Positions 33,595 through 44,337 of a stretch of 64,000 nt of DNA are shown here, in pieces (position 1 is the stretch's first letter; each line of letters starts with the position of its first letter). A program made the translations under genes and the position numbers. The notes below the pieces were generated by a model. It searched no databases, had not been told where the DNA came from, and saw only the letters and a list, made by a program, of their open reading frames with translations. The DNA lies in the NCBI GenBank assembly GCA_020744225.1, contig JAGMWG010000021.1, positions 310,001 through 374,000 of the forward strand. The letters are read 5' to 3'. Source of the stretch: Paraphoma chrysanthemicola (lineage: Eukaryota; Ascomycota; Dothideomycetes; Pleosporales; Phaeosphaeriaceae).

Positions 33595-35826
33595 CTACCT
33601 GGAACTAGCACAAGTTCGTGCTGCCGTCGAAGTACTTTGGGATCGAAGCTCGTATTCAAGCATATCCCGCGTATTGCGTACTAAACCAGTCTCTGCGCCA
33701 AACCATGATGTGAGGGCCCAAGGTTCCGCAGGTGGTACGTGTTCTGGCAAAATGACAAGAGGTGTCGGAGGGTCAAGCTGAAGCGGTGTTTCCAGCGGTA
33801 ATGGGCCTTGTAGATGAAGAGGTACAGGGAATTGCCCTATCCAAAAGTCACTGGAACCCAGCACAAGGTCTTGCGGCGTCGATCCGTAGCGTCTAGGTCT
33901 GCCTGGGTCTCCTTGATTGCGTAGGCGCTGCATCAGATCATTTGCTTGCGCGTAGAAGCGGTCGGCGAAGGCATCTATGTCATCCAAGTTCATGCGCTGT
34001 GCCGATCTCATGAATTGATCCACATAATGGTTCACCAGGTCATGAGATTGATGTACGTGCTCTCCAAGCATTTGCGTGAAGAGTCTGATGGCTGAATCTT
34101 CTGCTTGTGGACGGACATCAATGTTTGAGTCTTGGAATACAGGAGACATATGCTGTATCCCGTCATTGAAGGCCGTCGGATGGACGTCTAAAAAAGACTG
34201 ATCGGAGGGAAGATTGTTGAAATCAAACTCTGGGGCGGACACAGGCTCGATGAGCGCCGCATTGCGATTCTGAGCGGATTCTCTGGGTATCGTGGTCGCT
34301 TCATCGATGTCTTTGTATTGTCAGTAATGCGCTCAACGGATCTGCACATGGTGTAGACCTTATGAACATACATGGGCTGGGAAGGTGCGCTGCGTAAGGG
34401 TATAACTGCACATAGAGGCTGTACCACTGCGCTATCACTCGATCACCTCTTGGCTGTGTCACTTGCAGACATCGTCCATGATTGTGATGCATACCATACT
34501 CGGTTACGTTGGTAACGTAAGTCCAGCATGTTCGACATACACGAACAAAGGATACATCTTGTTGGTGACGGCGAGAATTAAGATGCTGTGTTATAGCCCA
34601 CATCGTATCTGCGCCTGAAAAATTACATGACGTCTCCACGAGTCGAAGCTGGCCGTTCTTGTGGACAGGGCATGCCAGCAGTCTACCTCTCGCCTTCTTT
34701 CTCCTGTCTCTCGGAACGGGCGCAATAGTTGGATTGAAGGGTTGGTCTGGGGAACTCTCTTTGGGCGGACTCGGAGCGGAAGGAGTTGGGGTGCCATTGC
34801 CAACAGCATGGCTTGGCACTGCATCTGATGATTCACCCAGGAAGTTTTGCACTTGATCAGTCGGGGCTCCGCAAGAACCTGAGGTGGTACTTGCATCAGC
34901 AGAGGCCCATCGATCAAACGACATTGAGAAGGGATCGAAGTTAACAATGCATAACCGATCCAAGAGGCGAATCGCGTCTATCAGGCCAAGTACCACAGCA
35001 TCGTCGGGGCTAGAATTGCGTGCTATTAGCCAAGTCCCTCCAACAGAGAAGGGGCACCTTACAATCTTGATGCCAGACTCCCTATAATAAGATCCAGGCC
35101 ATTGAAGAAGTTGTTCGCCGTGCAAGGATGTACGAGAGGGTTCAATGCATCCAGGAGAAAGGAAAGTCGACTTGGTGCGATGGCTGGGTTGTCACACTGA
35201 ATGATGTAGGACGGAACGATTTGCGGTATGGCAGACCCATGTGTTACGCTCGACACCTTGCTCGTCCTGAGATCATCCTGCCACCTACTACCTATGGCGT
35301 AGATGTCCCGTAGAAATTCCAGAGTTCGTCTCTCAGACCATGGGCCGCGACTGTCTGGTTTAGTTGGACTCAAGGGCGGGGCCCTGACACTGGATCCGAA
35401 GCTCTGGGGTCGGAGAAGAGCTCGAGAGAGTCTCGAAATCTGCCCAAGAGCAAGGTTCTGTTCCTCGTGAACGTCATCTCGTGTGTTTCGTACGATCAAA
35501 TGGATCTTCTCGGCGCTCTGGATATTTGTGTCGACGTCGCTCTCAGTGTAGGTGGGGACCGACCACTCCTCCGCCCTGATAGCGTTGACTTCGTCATCGC
35601 ATAGTGTTTCCGACGCACTGAATGAGAAAGGCCCTGCTGGCGGTCTGAAGGTTGTTTGCGTATTGCGTGATGATAGGTTGGACCTCCAAGGCTCGTGCGG
35701 CTGAGGGAGAGTCTGTTGCGCATCGGCATGCGGGCGCGCGGAGGGCTGACTCGAAACGTTTGTGTTACTTGCGTCCTCTTCAACGGCCACTTCTTGTGAA
35801 ACTTGATTGTTGCTGGATTGGGCCAT
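33595..35826 (-). CDS. Fungal orphan protein with a Cys/His zinc-finger-like block
   Basis: Exons 35826-35063, 35009-34372 and 34310-33595; introns 53 and 61 bp with clean donors (GTAAGG, GTATGT) and branches (GGCTAAT, ACTGAC); 705 aa. No named family. The N-terminal half contains a conserved-looking helical segment (ALGQISRLSRALLRPQ, WSERRTLEFLRDIYAIGSRW). The centre holds LLACPVHKNGQLRLVETSC, then TQHLNSRRHQ, then VRVCRTCWTYV and HHNHGRC: the C-C-H-H/C-C-H-C order seen in many lineage-specific fungal proteins beginning with a FACPF-like block. Just before it lies the basic run RDRRKKARGR. The C-terminal part is predicted helical (QMLGEHVHQSHDLVNHYVDQFM). Likely nuclear, function unknown. 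Exons join with consistent phase, so the gene looks intact. Confidence 0.75.
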
Positions 35827-36575
35827 ACTGGTCGGCTATGGACGATGTCGAAAGTTGGTGGCATGGATTTATGGGAGCATCCGACAATTTATACGCGTCA
35901 GAAGCGTTTCTCAGTCGGATAATGCAAAGTGCTACACAGTGTAGATGTCCACATGCATGCTGGGAAACGTCGATTATTTCTCAAGAGATGAGCTGGTCAG
36001 TGGCACTGGACTTCTTGAGAAAAGGTAACTCCCCAGGCGGACCATGCACATTCCGCTCGGAGCTGATGAAAGCAGCCAATGAGATGCTGGTCTGGCTGCG
36101 TGGCGCAAGAAATATGCGCGTTGGGTGCCGATCACCAACGAGCCAACGGCGTACCGAACCGGTGAGCCTCGTAACATTATCAGCGAGGCCCGCTGATTTC
36201 CTCAACGATGCAACGAATGAGCAGCGATCCACGAAAAGCTCCGCCGACTCAAGCGCAAGCGGTCGGGCGAGCCTACCACGAGCGCGTGTAGTCCATGGCA
36301 AACTTGGCACGTGTGCGTTTAATTGCTTTTGTCATAACGGACCTTCAATCAGGCTTGTCGCGCAGAGTGACCTGCTATGATTAGGCTCCACATACAACTG
36401 CCAACGCCAGCTCTGCCAAGATCTTAGAAACCAGTTCCTAAGTAAAGGCATATTCTCTATGCTTCTTTCACAGAATTTTCTGGTCTGTCAACTTCAACAC
36501 CTAGCTTTGCAGCTGGCCTAGGGTGGAAATTGACAGCCAAACCTGGACTGACGTTAGTCTGGGCAGAACCCTTGG
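35827..36575. other. Intergenic region
   Basis: About 750 bp upstream of the zinc-finger orphan and downstream of the mitochondrial repeat-protein gene. A 181-codon plus-strand frame (35838-36380) crosses it but shows no domain, biased composition or splice support. Confidence 0.45.
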
Positions 36576-38046
36576 TTACATGATTCCTGCGAGCCGTTTC
36601 TTTGCCATCTGAACAAGTTGCGGCCACTCTTCGACCTCATTGGTCGAACTCGGAGGGTCTAGCAGCTTTCGCAGATGCGACTTTTCCCCCTCTTCGTCAT
36701 GGACAGACTTGCAATAGTCTGCCAAATGCAGCGTGGACGGCTTATGGCCCATGTTCGATGCGGCCTGGAGCCACTCTCGTGCGAGACTGGCTGCACTCCC
36801 TCGTTTCCAGCCGAGCAACCAGTTCAACGCGTCTCGCATCTTGCTATTAGCTAGAACGGGGGACTCCTTCAGGCTGACGTCCCAGTAGAAGTCTGCGATG
36901 TTGAGGGTCGCTTGGAGATGGCCTGAAGCTGCGGCTTTGCTGGTGTATTGCAGCCACTTTGGACTCGTCCTTTCTTCGAATGATGCTAGTTCGTAGTACG
37001 ATAGCGGATCATCGGCCTCGATAGCTCCGCGGCGAAAGTAAATCTCGGCTTGATTCCGAATATCGCGGTCTTTGTCTGCTTTTAGGAGGTATCCAAGTGC
37101 GTTCCACGGTGTAATTAGGGGCAACTGCATAGGGTGCCGTGATTTGGGATTGTACTTGAAGTGGCACCGCTGGATAGCCTCGATATAGAAGCTCTTCGCT
37201 TTCTCTTTATGGCCTTCATTTTCTGCAAACAGACCTTGTAATGTCAACACGTCGGGCCCAAGGGCAAAGGTTTTAGCCTCTAGCCCAAGCTTTGCGAGCG
37301 TTTTTCGGTGCTTGGCAATCTCGCTTTGGGGAAATAACGCAGCCAGCTCTTTTGCAGTCACCACGTCCATTCGAGCCAGATACACTGCGGTGAGAATCTG
37401 TATAATAGCAAGGGGATCCTCAGCTTGGGCACAGCCTTGCAGAAGGGCAGCAGCTAACGGTTTGTGCTGACTTGGCGCCAACAACGCCTTCTTAGAGGAG
37501 TCTGACAGATCTGGTATCCGGGAAGTTACGATGGCGAGAGAGGCAAGGTCCTCAACGCTGGTCTTGTATCCTGATCTGGTCAGTAGTTTCATCTACGGGC
37601 CATCCCAAAGGCGACGTACGCGATACTAACTGCTCAATGTTGCTTCTATGGTCCATGGTCTTTTGCCGATGCAGAAATTCTTTCACAATACTATTGGCTG
37701 TCGCTGCTTCCATTTGCAGAGCACCTTGTTTTTTGGTCAAGGTGTAGAAACCGAGTCGACTTCGTTCGTCAACATCATGACGGAGTCGTTGCAAGTCTAG
37801 TTTCTGTGTAGCAGAACTAGCATACAATCGTCGTTGAAATTTTGCACTGGTCGGCGCTGCAATGCTTCGTGGTCGCCTTTTCGGGCGCTCCAAGGCATGA
37901 CTGCTGGCAACTCGAGCAACGACACGTGACTGACAGAAAATGCATGTCCTCACGATGAAGAATGGTTGTGCAAATGCCCTGGCAGACTGAAAATGAGACA
38001 TACTGAAGATTTTCGCGTATCGAGTGGTAGGAGTCGATGTGACCAT
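36576..38046 (-). CDS. Mitochondrial Sel1/TPR-like repeat protein
   Basis: Exons 38046-37620 and 37570-36576; the intron spans 37571-37619 (49 bp); 473 aa from the first ATG. A second in-frame ATG at 38001 (MSHFQSARAFAQPFFIVRTC) gives 458 aa and a better mitochondrial presequence, so it may be the true start. The leader is rich in Arg and Ser up to about RRLYASS. Behind it are helical repeats: WNALGYLLKADKDRDIRNQAEIYF, DPLSYYELASFEER, KWLQYTSKAAASGHLQATLN, and ASNMGHKPSTLHLADYC, with the alternating small residues of Sel1 and TPR repeats. Probably a matrix or inner-membrane protein of uncertain job, perhaps in assembly or translation. It is transcribed divergently from UTP16, with fewer than 90 bp between the first ATGs. 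Confidence 0.72.
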
Positions 38047-38129
38047 GATGTCGGAGCTCGGGGGTCCGCGGCGGAACGAAATTCCGTGGTGAAATCTTGG
38101 CGCAGGAAAAAGTTGGACTCTCCACCACC

Positions 38130-39704
38130 ATGTTTGCGCAGATATACAACACCGCCAAACGCATCCTAAGTCGCTCACCTTCGGTACAGGGACGCTCGAG
38201 TGAAGCTAGAGACACCACTCCGATCAGTACCACACACAGCCTGGAAGTCACCATGGTCACAACGCGACGCGGCACCGAGACTCCGGGGCAGGACACGCCG
38301 CGGAGCTCTTCAAAAGGGAAGATTGGGAAGCGCGAGTTGGACATATTGGACACACCGACTGCTGTGAAGAGGCAGAAGAAGAGTGCGCCCAAGCAAGAGA
38401 AGGTTGAGGTTGTGCCTGAGCCTGCGCCAGTCGAGGATGAGGCGGTTCACGACTCCACCGAGGACACCTCAGACACCATTGCCGTTGCCGTGCCTACACA
38501 AGAGTCTTTCGCCATGGAAGAGCTTCTTCCCATCAGGCGTCGATCGAGTCCAAGGGTCATGGTCGCGAAACCCTCGCCGCCAGTGTCCACGGAAACGGAG
38601 GACGGTGACGAAAACCAAGCGGAGGATGCGCCGACACCCACCCAAGAAACAGTATATCAGACCCCAGACCAAAGATCCGAGTCTATGTACGCGACGCCAG
38701 CGACGAGGAAGAGAGGCGATGCGTCACCAACACCGCGTTCAAAGCGAGCCAGTGAGCGGACCTCCGCGAAGACGAGTGCGTCCAAGAAGAATACGCGTAT
38801 AGATGTGGAGGAGACGTCCATTGAAGCGACGCCAACAAAACCGGAGCTTCGCGATGAGATCCCATCATCTACATTCGACAGCGAACAAGCGCCCATAGCA
38901 TCTCAGGATGCTCCCGCTACGCCATCACAGCCCAAGCAAGCCCACATGCGATTCGGAAGCGAAGAACCGGCTGATACACAGCAAGATCGCTTCCAGGCTC
39001 CACCAAGCGCGCAGAAACAGACTGAGCCAGAGGAAGACCTCGAAGATGAAGACGCAAGCGACTCCGATGAAGCGCCAGAGGTAGTCACAACCACAGTGGC
39101 TGCTTCGAAAGCTAAAGCATCCCAACAAGATGCCGCTCGAGCCCTTCTTGCACAAGAAGAGAAAGAACGCCAGAAGCGTGAAGCCCGAGAGAAGCGTATA
39201 GCAGAAGAACAAGCCGAGAAGCGGCAACGCGATGAGAAGAAGGCCAAGAAGCTCGCAAAGCTACTTGCCAAACAAAAAGCTGCCGAACAGTCTACTGACG
39301 ACGATGCACCTCAATCGCGCATCACAATCGATCCGACGAACCTGCCAGACCTTCTACCCCCCGATCTCCTCTCGAACCTACCCGATCAACGCGCGCCTAC
39401 ACCCCCGCCGGAAGCAAGCGGCAAGACGGAAGAGCAACTGCAGAAAGAGAAGTTGAATCGACACATCAAGTTCTTGGAGCGCACGGATAAAGGACCCAAG
39501 GACATCAAGAAGGGTAAATTGAGCGTTGCGGTGCTGGCGCAGCAGAATAAAGTATTACCGCCCACGGTCAGTCGAGAGACCAAAAACGTGCGAGAGAAGT
39601 GGTTACAGGGCCGCAAAGTTGAGAGCAAGAAGAGCAAGTTCTTGAAGAGTAAAGTCGAGCGGAGAGGGTTTGCAAATAGAGGATTCCTCAGGGGAGATGA
39701 TTAG
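38130..39704 (+). CDS. UTP16: Small-subunit processome protein Utp16 (Bud21)
   Basis: Nucleolar factor bound to U3 snoRNA in 18S rRNA maturation. Single exon, 524 aa from the ATG at 38130; an in-frame ATG at 38253 in CACCATGG context (MVTTRRGTETPG) gives 483 aa and is equally likely. Most of the protein is acidic and disordered, followed by a highly charged helix (EEKERQKREAREKRIAEEQA, then KKLAKLLAKQK). The Utp16 signature is at the C-terminus: KLNRHIKFLERTDKGPKDIKKG, then LPPTVSRETKNVREKWLQGR, and a basic tail ending RRGFANRGFLRGDD. Low complexity before the domain makes orthology rest on the last 110 residues. Confidence 0.85.
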   Translation: MFAQIYNTAKRILSRSPSVQGRSSEARDTTPISTTHSLEVTMVTTRRGTETPGQDTPRSSSKGKIGKRELDILDTPTAVKRQKKSAPKQEKVEVVPEPAPVEDEAVHDSTEDTSDTIAVAVPTQESFAMEELLPIRRRSSPRVMVAKPSPPVSTETEDGDENQAEDAPTPTQETVYQTPDQRSESMYATPATRKRGDASPTPRSKRASERTSAKTSASKKNTRIDVEETSIEATPTKPELRDEIPSSTFDSEQAPIASQDAPATPSQPKQAHMRFGSEEPADTQQDRFQAPPSAQKQTEPEEDLEDEDASDSDEAPEVVTTTVAASKAKASQQDAARALLAQEEKERQKREAREKRIAEEQAEKRQRDEKKAKKLAKLLAKQKAAEQSTDDDAPQSRITIDPTNLPDLLPPDLLSNLPDQRAPTPPPEASGKTEEQLQKEKLNRHIKFLERTDKGPKDIKKGKLSVAVLAQQNKVLPPTVSRETKNVREKWLQGRKVESKKSKFLKSKVERRGFANRGFLRGDD

Positions 39705-39816
39705 AATTGTATTTTATACCCATGGTCTGGAGAAGCAGATCCAAGCGAAGCTACGCGCTTCATACTAGATGGAAAGATCATGATACTATCATTGAGCAGG
39801 GCAATTGAGGAGGTAC

Positions 39817-41830
39817 TCAATTGCCCTGCATCCTCTTGAATCTCTCCTCCGCTGCTCGTGCCCTCCGCTCCCTCTCCAGTCGCGCCCGCGCCTCTGGCGT
39901 CAGTCCACGCATTTGCTCCTCTCTAATCTCAGCACCGGTTTTGACAGGCAACGCCCCTAGCGCCTTACCCTTGCCTAATCGCTGATCTCGCCGTCTTGCG
40001 TCTTCAGCTTCGCTCTCTTTCCTGACGCGCTCCGTCTCTGCTTTCCGGCGCTCAGACTCCGCCTTTGTTTCTGCAGCCTTCTCGTCCTTTTCTTGCGCAT
40101 CGCGTTGGTCTGCCTCGGCTTTGCTCAGAGCGGCTGGAACGCCGGCAATCTCCCAGTCCCATGCTGACTCGCCGAGCTCATGGCGGGCCACGCGAAAGGC
40201 GTCGCGTGTTGCGCGGTCGCCGGCTAGCGCAAAGGGTGTTCGGGCGTCGTCGTTCATGATGGTTGGGTCTGCGCCGCCTTTCGTAAGAAGAGCCATGACA
40301 ATCGGGGATGAGTTGAGAGATGCGGCAAGATGTAAAGGTGTCGGAGTATGGTGATTTGCGGGCAGAAATGTGAATGTCGACGGGATATTGTTGGTTTTGA
40401 GGTAGTTCAGCAACGCTGGAGCTTTTGATCGTTTGACAAGAGGAATTATTTGGGATGTATGGAGTATAGTCTCTTCTTCCTCCCTGGAGGGCTTCGGAGC
40501 CTTTGGCTTGATGGGCGCTATTGTTGGCGTGCTTTCAGTTTGCGCAGTGTTCATCGCCGCAAGAGCGGCCTCATCAATGGTACTCTGTTTGACACGCGTA
40601 AGCTCAACAAATGCCCGCATAAGCTCCTTTTGCGTCGCTCGGCGAGTGCTGAAAGGAAATCCTCGATTGCGTGGGTCATTACTCCGCAGTACTTGACCCT
40701 CGTATGGACCAAACAGCGTTCTTCGATTAGTGCTGCCTGTCGCTCGAACAAACACCAGCTCGGCTGTATCGATCATAGTTTTCCAGCTTGATAACAACTC
40801 GCGCACCTCATTGACAAGTGCAGTCTCATTATACCGACGTATTGAAGAACCTGCCGAGTGCGCGTTGCCCTTAGCATTGTCATTTGCTGACTGCGAGCCA
40901 CCTTGTTTCCGTCGAGTAGTGTATCGATGAAAGGTCTTGTGCGCAATGACCGTTGCTGATCGTTCGTCTATCCCGGTATGCTTCTTGCCCATTTTCGGTG
41001 CGAGCGCAACCACCATAGCAGCGAAGTGACCGCCTCCGATCATGCAGAGGAAGTAGTGGGGTCCTATGTCTGTTCCAGGCAGAGGTACACCACCTTCTGA
41101 CTTGACCTTGGGTGGTTGTGTAGGTGGCAATTGCTTCCTTCGTAGAATTTCCAATATGCGTGACCCTTCCTCCTGCTCTTCCGTTGAGAATATAGCTCGA
41201 TACACCCCAAGCGACATGTTCTCTGGTAGGGATGGCGATGAGAACCATAAGAGCGGAGGTTTGCCTGGCCCTCGTTGTTTCTTTCGCGAAGCGAACTCGT
41301 CAAATTCTGGATTTGATATCTTCGCCTGCTTCTTGAGTAGTGCGCTCAGCGTAGAGTCCTTGGGCTTTGCCCCAGTTTCATCTTCATCGTCAGACTCAGA
41401 CTCAGACGATTCTGAGCCAGATATGCTTTCATCCAAGTCGCCAACAAGCTTTTCGAATTCTGCCTCGCCAACCGCAGTTGCACCTTTGATTTTCTGCTTG
41501 AGATTGTAGCCATGGAGGTCGGACCGTACGTGGCTGCGTTGCTCCTCAACTGTGGTGAAGCTCAAGCCGCACAGGTTGCAGGAGGTTGCTTTGACACGAC
41601 TGCTTTCTTCGGTGTCTGATTTCGCAGGTATATCGGCGGGGATCGCTTGCAGTTGAGGCGCTACCTCAGCCAAGGGAAGTCCTGGCTGGTCTTTCAACGA
41701 GAGTGTGGCTAGCAACTCTTCCGGCAAGTCAAACACTGCATGTATTAACACTGAAGGGGTCTCAGATGTCCTAGGAAAAATGATTACCATATAGCGGGCG
41801 CTGTAGCAGCTGTTCCCCTTTTTGCGCCAT
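39817..41830 (-). CDS. VMS1: Vms1/ANKZF1-type tRNA endonuclease of ribosome quality control
   Basis: Releases peptidyl-tRNA from stalled 60S subunits and helps Cdc48 and mitochondrial protein quality control. Exons 41830-41788 and 41735-39817, 52-bp intron, 653 aa. The first exon gives MAQKGEQLLQRPLY and joins to VFDLPEELLATLSLKDQ. A C2H2 finger (CNLCGLSFTTVEEQRSHVRSD) comes first, then the VLRF1 release-factor-like domain: LGVYRAIFS, GTDIGPHYFLCMIGGGHFAA, HKTFHRYTTRRKQGGSQSAND with the conserved Gln of GGSQ, and RRYNETALVNEVRELL. Ankyrin repeats (TPTPLHLAASLNSSPIVMALL) follow. The C-terminus is a charged helix and VIM-like arginine-rich end (ARARLERERRARAAEERFKR), the Cdc48-binding type. All domains are complete. 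Confidence 0.93.
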
Positions 41831-42969
41831 TCTACCACTTCTCAGCGAATGCTGGGGTGTGGTTGCGGTTGAAAGCACTTTTGAAGGCTGCAACGATGGT
41901 TTGGTGGGGAGTCAGAACATGACGTGCACGTCGTTATTCACGCGAGTCAGTCAATGCCAAGTCTTTAGCGCGTTCAGTCGCGTCCACAAAGCTTTACACA
42001 GTCTTTTGAAGCGATCTTCTGTTGACTGTAGATTTCACCGTACCGGCTATGAAATACTGGTCTGCGAAAGAAGCCTCCCGCCTCCACATGCGGCGCTTAC
42101 AAGAAGTTCTGCTGCATAGTTCTCTCCTTCACACAGGCATCAGAAAGTCAAGCTTGCAGCGATCACTCAGAAGACTTGGAATGGAATCGACTACATATCA
42201 CAACACCCAACAAGCTATTCGACGCTGACTTTAGCTATCCCCCACTTCTGAATAAGATCCAGCATTACCATCATCAAGCATGGTTACTTGAGTGAAATTC
42301 TTATATTGTCGAGCGAATAAGCGGTGCACAAGAAGTGAGGGGAAGAATACTTGTCGGACGGAGATGCTCTGTTGAGAATCGAAGGCTTCCCTTTCCGACA
42401 CACACAGTCTTGCGTTTGCTGAACGTGCATTGAGCAGGGATAGCCGCCCTTTCACCCGTCGTCCACCCTTGTGGATGTAACTCTGTGCAACCTCCAGAAG
42501 ATCGAGTTCGTATGGTCGACAAGTGATTGGCTCGGTGGATATGTGCGTGCGGGTAAGTCCGAGGATCGTGCATGGGAAGATTACAGTTGTCTCCACGTGT
42601 TTCTGACCCGGTTGTTTTCGATTGGGGCCACCCATCAACTGTTCCGGGGTGCTGCTTCAGGCGAGCCGCCAAGACTGAAGCTCCTATTCAACTATCAGAC
42701 TAGCTCAAGATCGACAGCTGGTGTCTCGAAGAAAGGCAAAGGTGTTGATGTAGTTGTACAAAAGGGGCTCATATGTAATGCTGGGCAGCTTGGCACAGCA
42801 AATGCAAGCGTGCGTCTGCCGAGACCCGCGTACGGTTCCTAGTCTAAGCGTCAGGTTGTGGCTGGGCCATTTGTCGCGCCATCAATTCATCCCACTTCTC
42901 AACATCGTTCGTTGAAGTTGCATTTTTTTGTTACTTTAGTGTGGCTGCACAGATGCACGTGCAATCGCT
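41831..42969. other. Divergent intergenic region
   Basis: About 1.1 kb between the VMS1 and GT15 start codons. Only short unsupported frames on both strands. It should hold both promoters. Confidence 0.5.
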
Positions 42970-44337
42970 ATGCCCATGCTCTTACCTCGTTCTACGCGCT
43001 TTCGTGCGCGCACACTCTACCGCAGCGCGACTTCGCATTGGAAGTTGATCGCGTTCGTCGCATCTTTGTTGCTACTAGAAGTGTACATACACGTGCGCAA
43101 TCACGCTGTCTCCCGTCCAGCCAAGCCTCTCGATGCGCCATTCTACACTGGCTGTCAAGACCCCGTACTGAACACTACCGCACGCGCATCCGCCGTGCTG
43201 TTGATGCTTGCCCGTAATACGGAAATCGATGGCGCAATAGCCAGTGTGCGAAGCGTACAAGAACAGTTCAATGATAATTTTGCATATCCATGGGTATTTT
43301 TAAACGACGTTGAGTGGAGTGAAGAGTTTAAAGAGAGGGTTGGGCAAGCGGTAGGCCAGGGGGTCGACGTCAAGTTTGAACAAATACCACAGAAGATGTG
43401 GGGTTTTCCAGACTGGATAGACCAGGAGAGGTCGAAGCAGAGCATGCAAGTAATGCATAACAAGAAGATACAATATGGTGGGTCTGAGAGTTATCACCAC
43501 ATGTGTCGCTTCCAATCTGGGTACGTTGTATCGCTCCTTCCCAACTACTTCCCATGCCCTCCTCCTTTCATCGCAAACTTCAATCGCAAGACACTGACTC
43601 ACATCATCAGTTTCTTCTTCGACCACCCTGCCATCCTGCCTTATAAATACTATTGGCGTGTTGAGCCAAACATACGCTTCACCTGCGCCCTCACCTACGA
43701 CCCATTTGTCTCAATGCAGGTTCACAAGAAGCGCTATGGCTACAATATCGCCCTCTGGGAACGTGGCCAAACTGTCCCCTCCCTATTTCGCAAACTCTCT
43801 GATTTCAAATCTACCCATCGCCTCCCCACGACACCACTTTGGACCGCTATGATCGATGCGTCGTACATGCCTTGGCCATTTCGTCGAATCCTCGCTTGGC
43901 TGAGGAACAGAGACGGTAACGGCGACTTGTGGAACATGTGTCACTTTTGGAGTAACTTCGAGATTGCAGATCTAGAATTCTTCCGCTCAGACGCATACCG
44001 CAAGCTTTTTGAGTATTTGGATAGAGATGGTGGGTTCTACTATGAGAGGTGGGGTGATGCACCTGTACATTCGCTCGCAGCTGCTATGCTTCTCAAGCCA
44101 GAGGAACTGCATCACTTTTCGGACCTTGGTTACATACATGATGGGTTGCAGTATTGCACTTTTCAAAGTACGAAAGATGAGAAGAGTAGCGGATTTGCTG
44201 TCCCACCGGGTATCCACGGGAGGGGCATTGGAAAGATTGAGGGAAGGGAAGAAGTGGGGTGCAGGTGTAAATGTGACCCTGACGCAAGAGTATTGGAGCC
44301 AGTCTGTCTGAACAGAATTGGTCTGGCCTTGACTTGA
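42970..44337 (+). CDS. GT15 alpha-1,2-mannosyltransferase (Kre2/Mnt1/Ktr family)
   Basis: Golgi enzyme extending O- and N-linked mannose chains from GDP-mannose. Exons 42970-43520 and 43611-44337, 90-bp intron, 425 aa. Type II membrane protein: a short basic cytoplasmic tail, then LIAFVASLLLLEVYIHV (about residues 27-43). Conserved GT15 blocks follow: ASAVLLMLARNTEIDGAIASVRSVQEQFN, YPWVFLNDVEWSEEFK, and CRFQSG joined across the intron to FFFDHPAILPYKYYWRVEPNIRF, then CALTYDPFVSMQ, NMCHFWSNFEIADLEFFRS and DGGFYYERWGDAPVHSLAAAMLL, with the nucleophile-type Glu of the NFEI block. The tail is Cys-rich (CRCKCDPD). An unspliced frame also stays open through the intron but inserts foreign residues into the conserved block. 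Confidence 0.92.
   Translation: MPMLLPRSTRFRARTLYRSATSHWKLIAFVASLLLLEVYIHVRNHAVSRPAKPLDAPFYTGCQDPVLNTTARASAVLLMLARNTEIDGAIASVRSVQEQFNDNFAYPWVFLNDVEWSEEFKERVGQAVGQGVDVKFEQIPQKMWGFPDWIDQERSKQSMQVMHNKKIQYGGSESYHHMCRFQSGYVVSLLPNYFPCPPPFIANFNRKTLTHIISFFFDHPAILPYKYYWRVEPNIRFTCALTYDPFVSMQVHKKRYGYNIALWERGQTVPSLFRKLSDFKSTHRLPTTPLWTAMIDASYMPWPFRRILAWLRNRDGNGDLWNMCHFWSNFEIADLEFFRSDAYRKLFEYLDRDGGFYYERWGDAPVHSLAAAMLLKPEELHHFSDLGYIHDGLQYCTFQSTKDEKSSGFAVPPGIHGRGIGKIEGREEVGCRCKCDPDARVLEPVCLNRIGLALT

Noticed and set aside
35838..36380. 181-codon plus-strand frame with a good ATG
   Set aside because: No domain, no splice sites and irregular composition; it lies in the upstream region of the divergent zinc-finger orphan.
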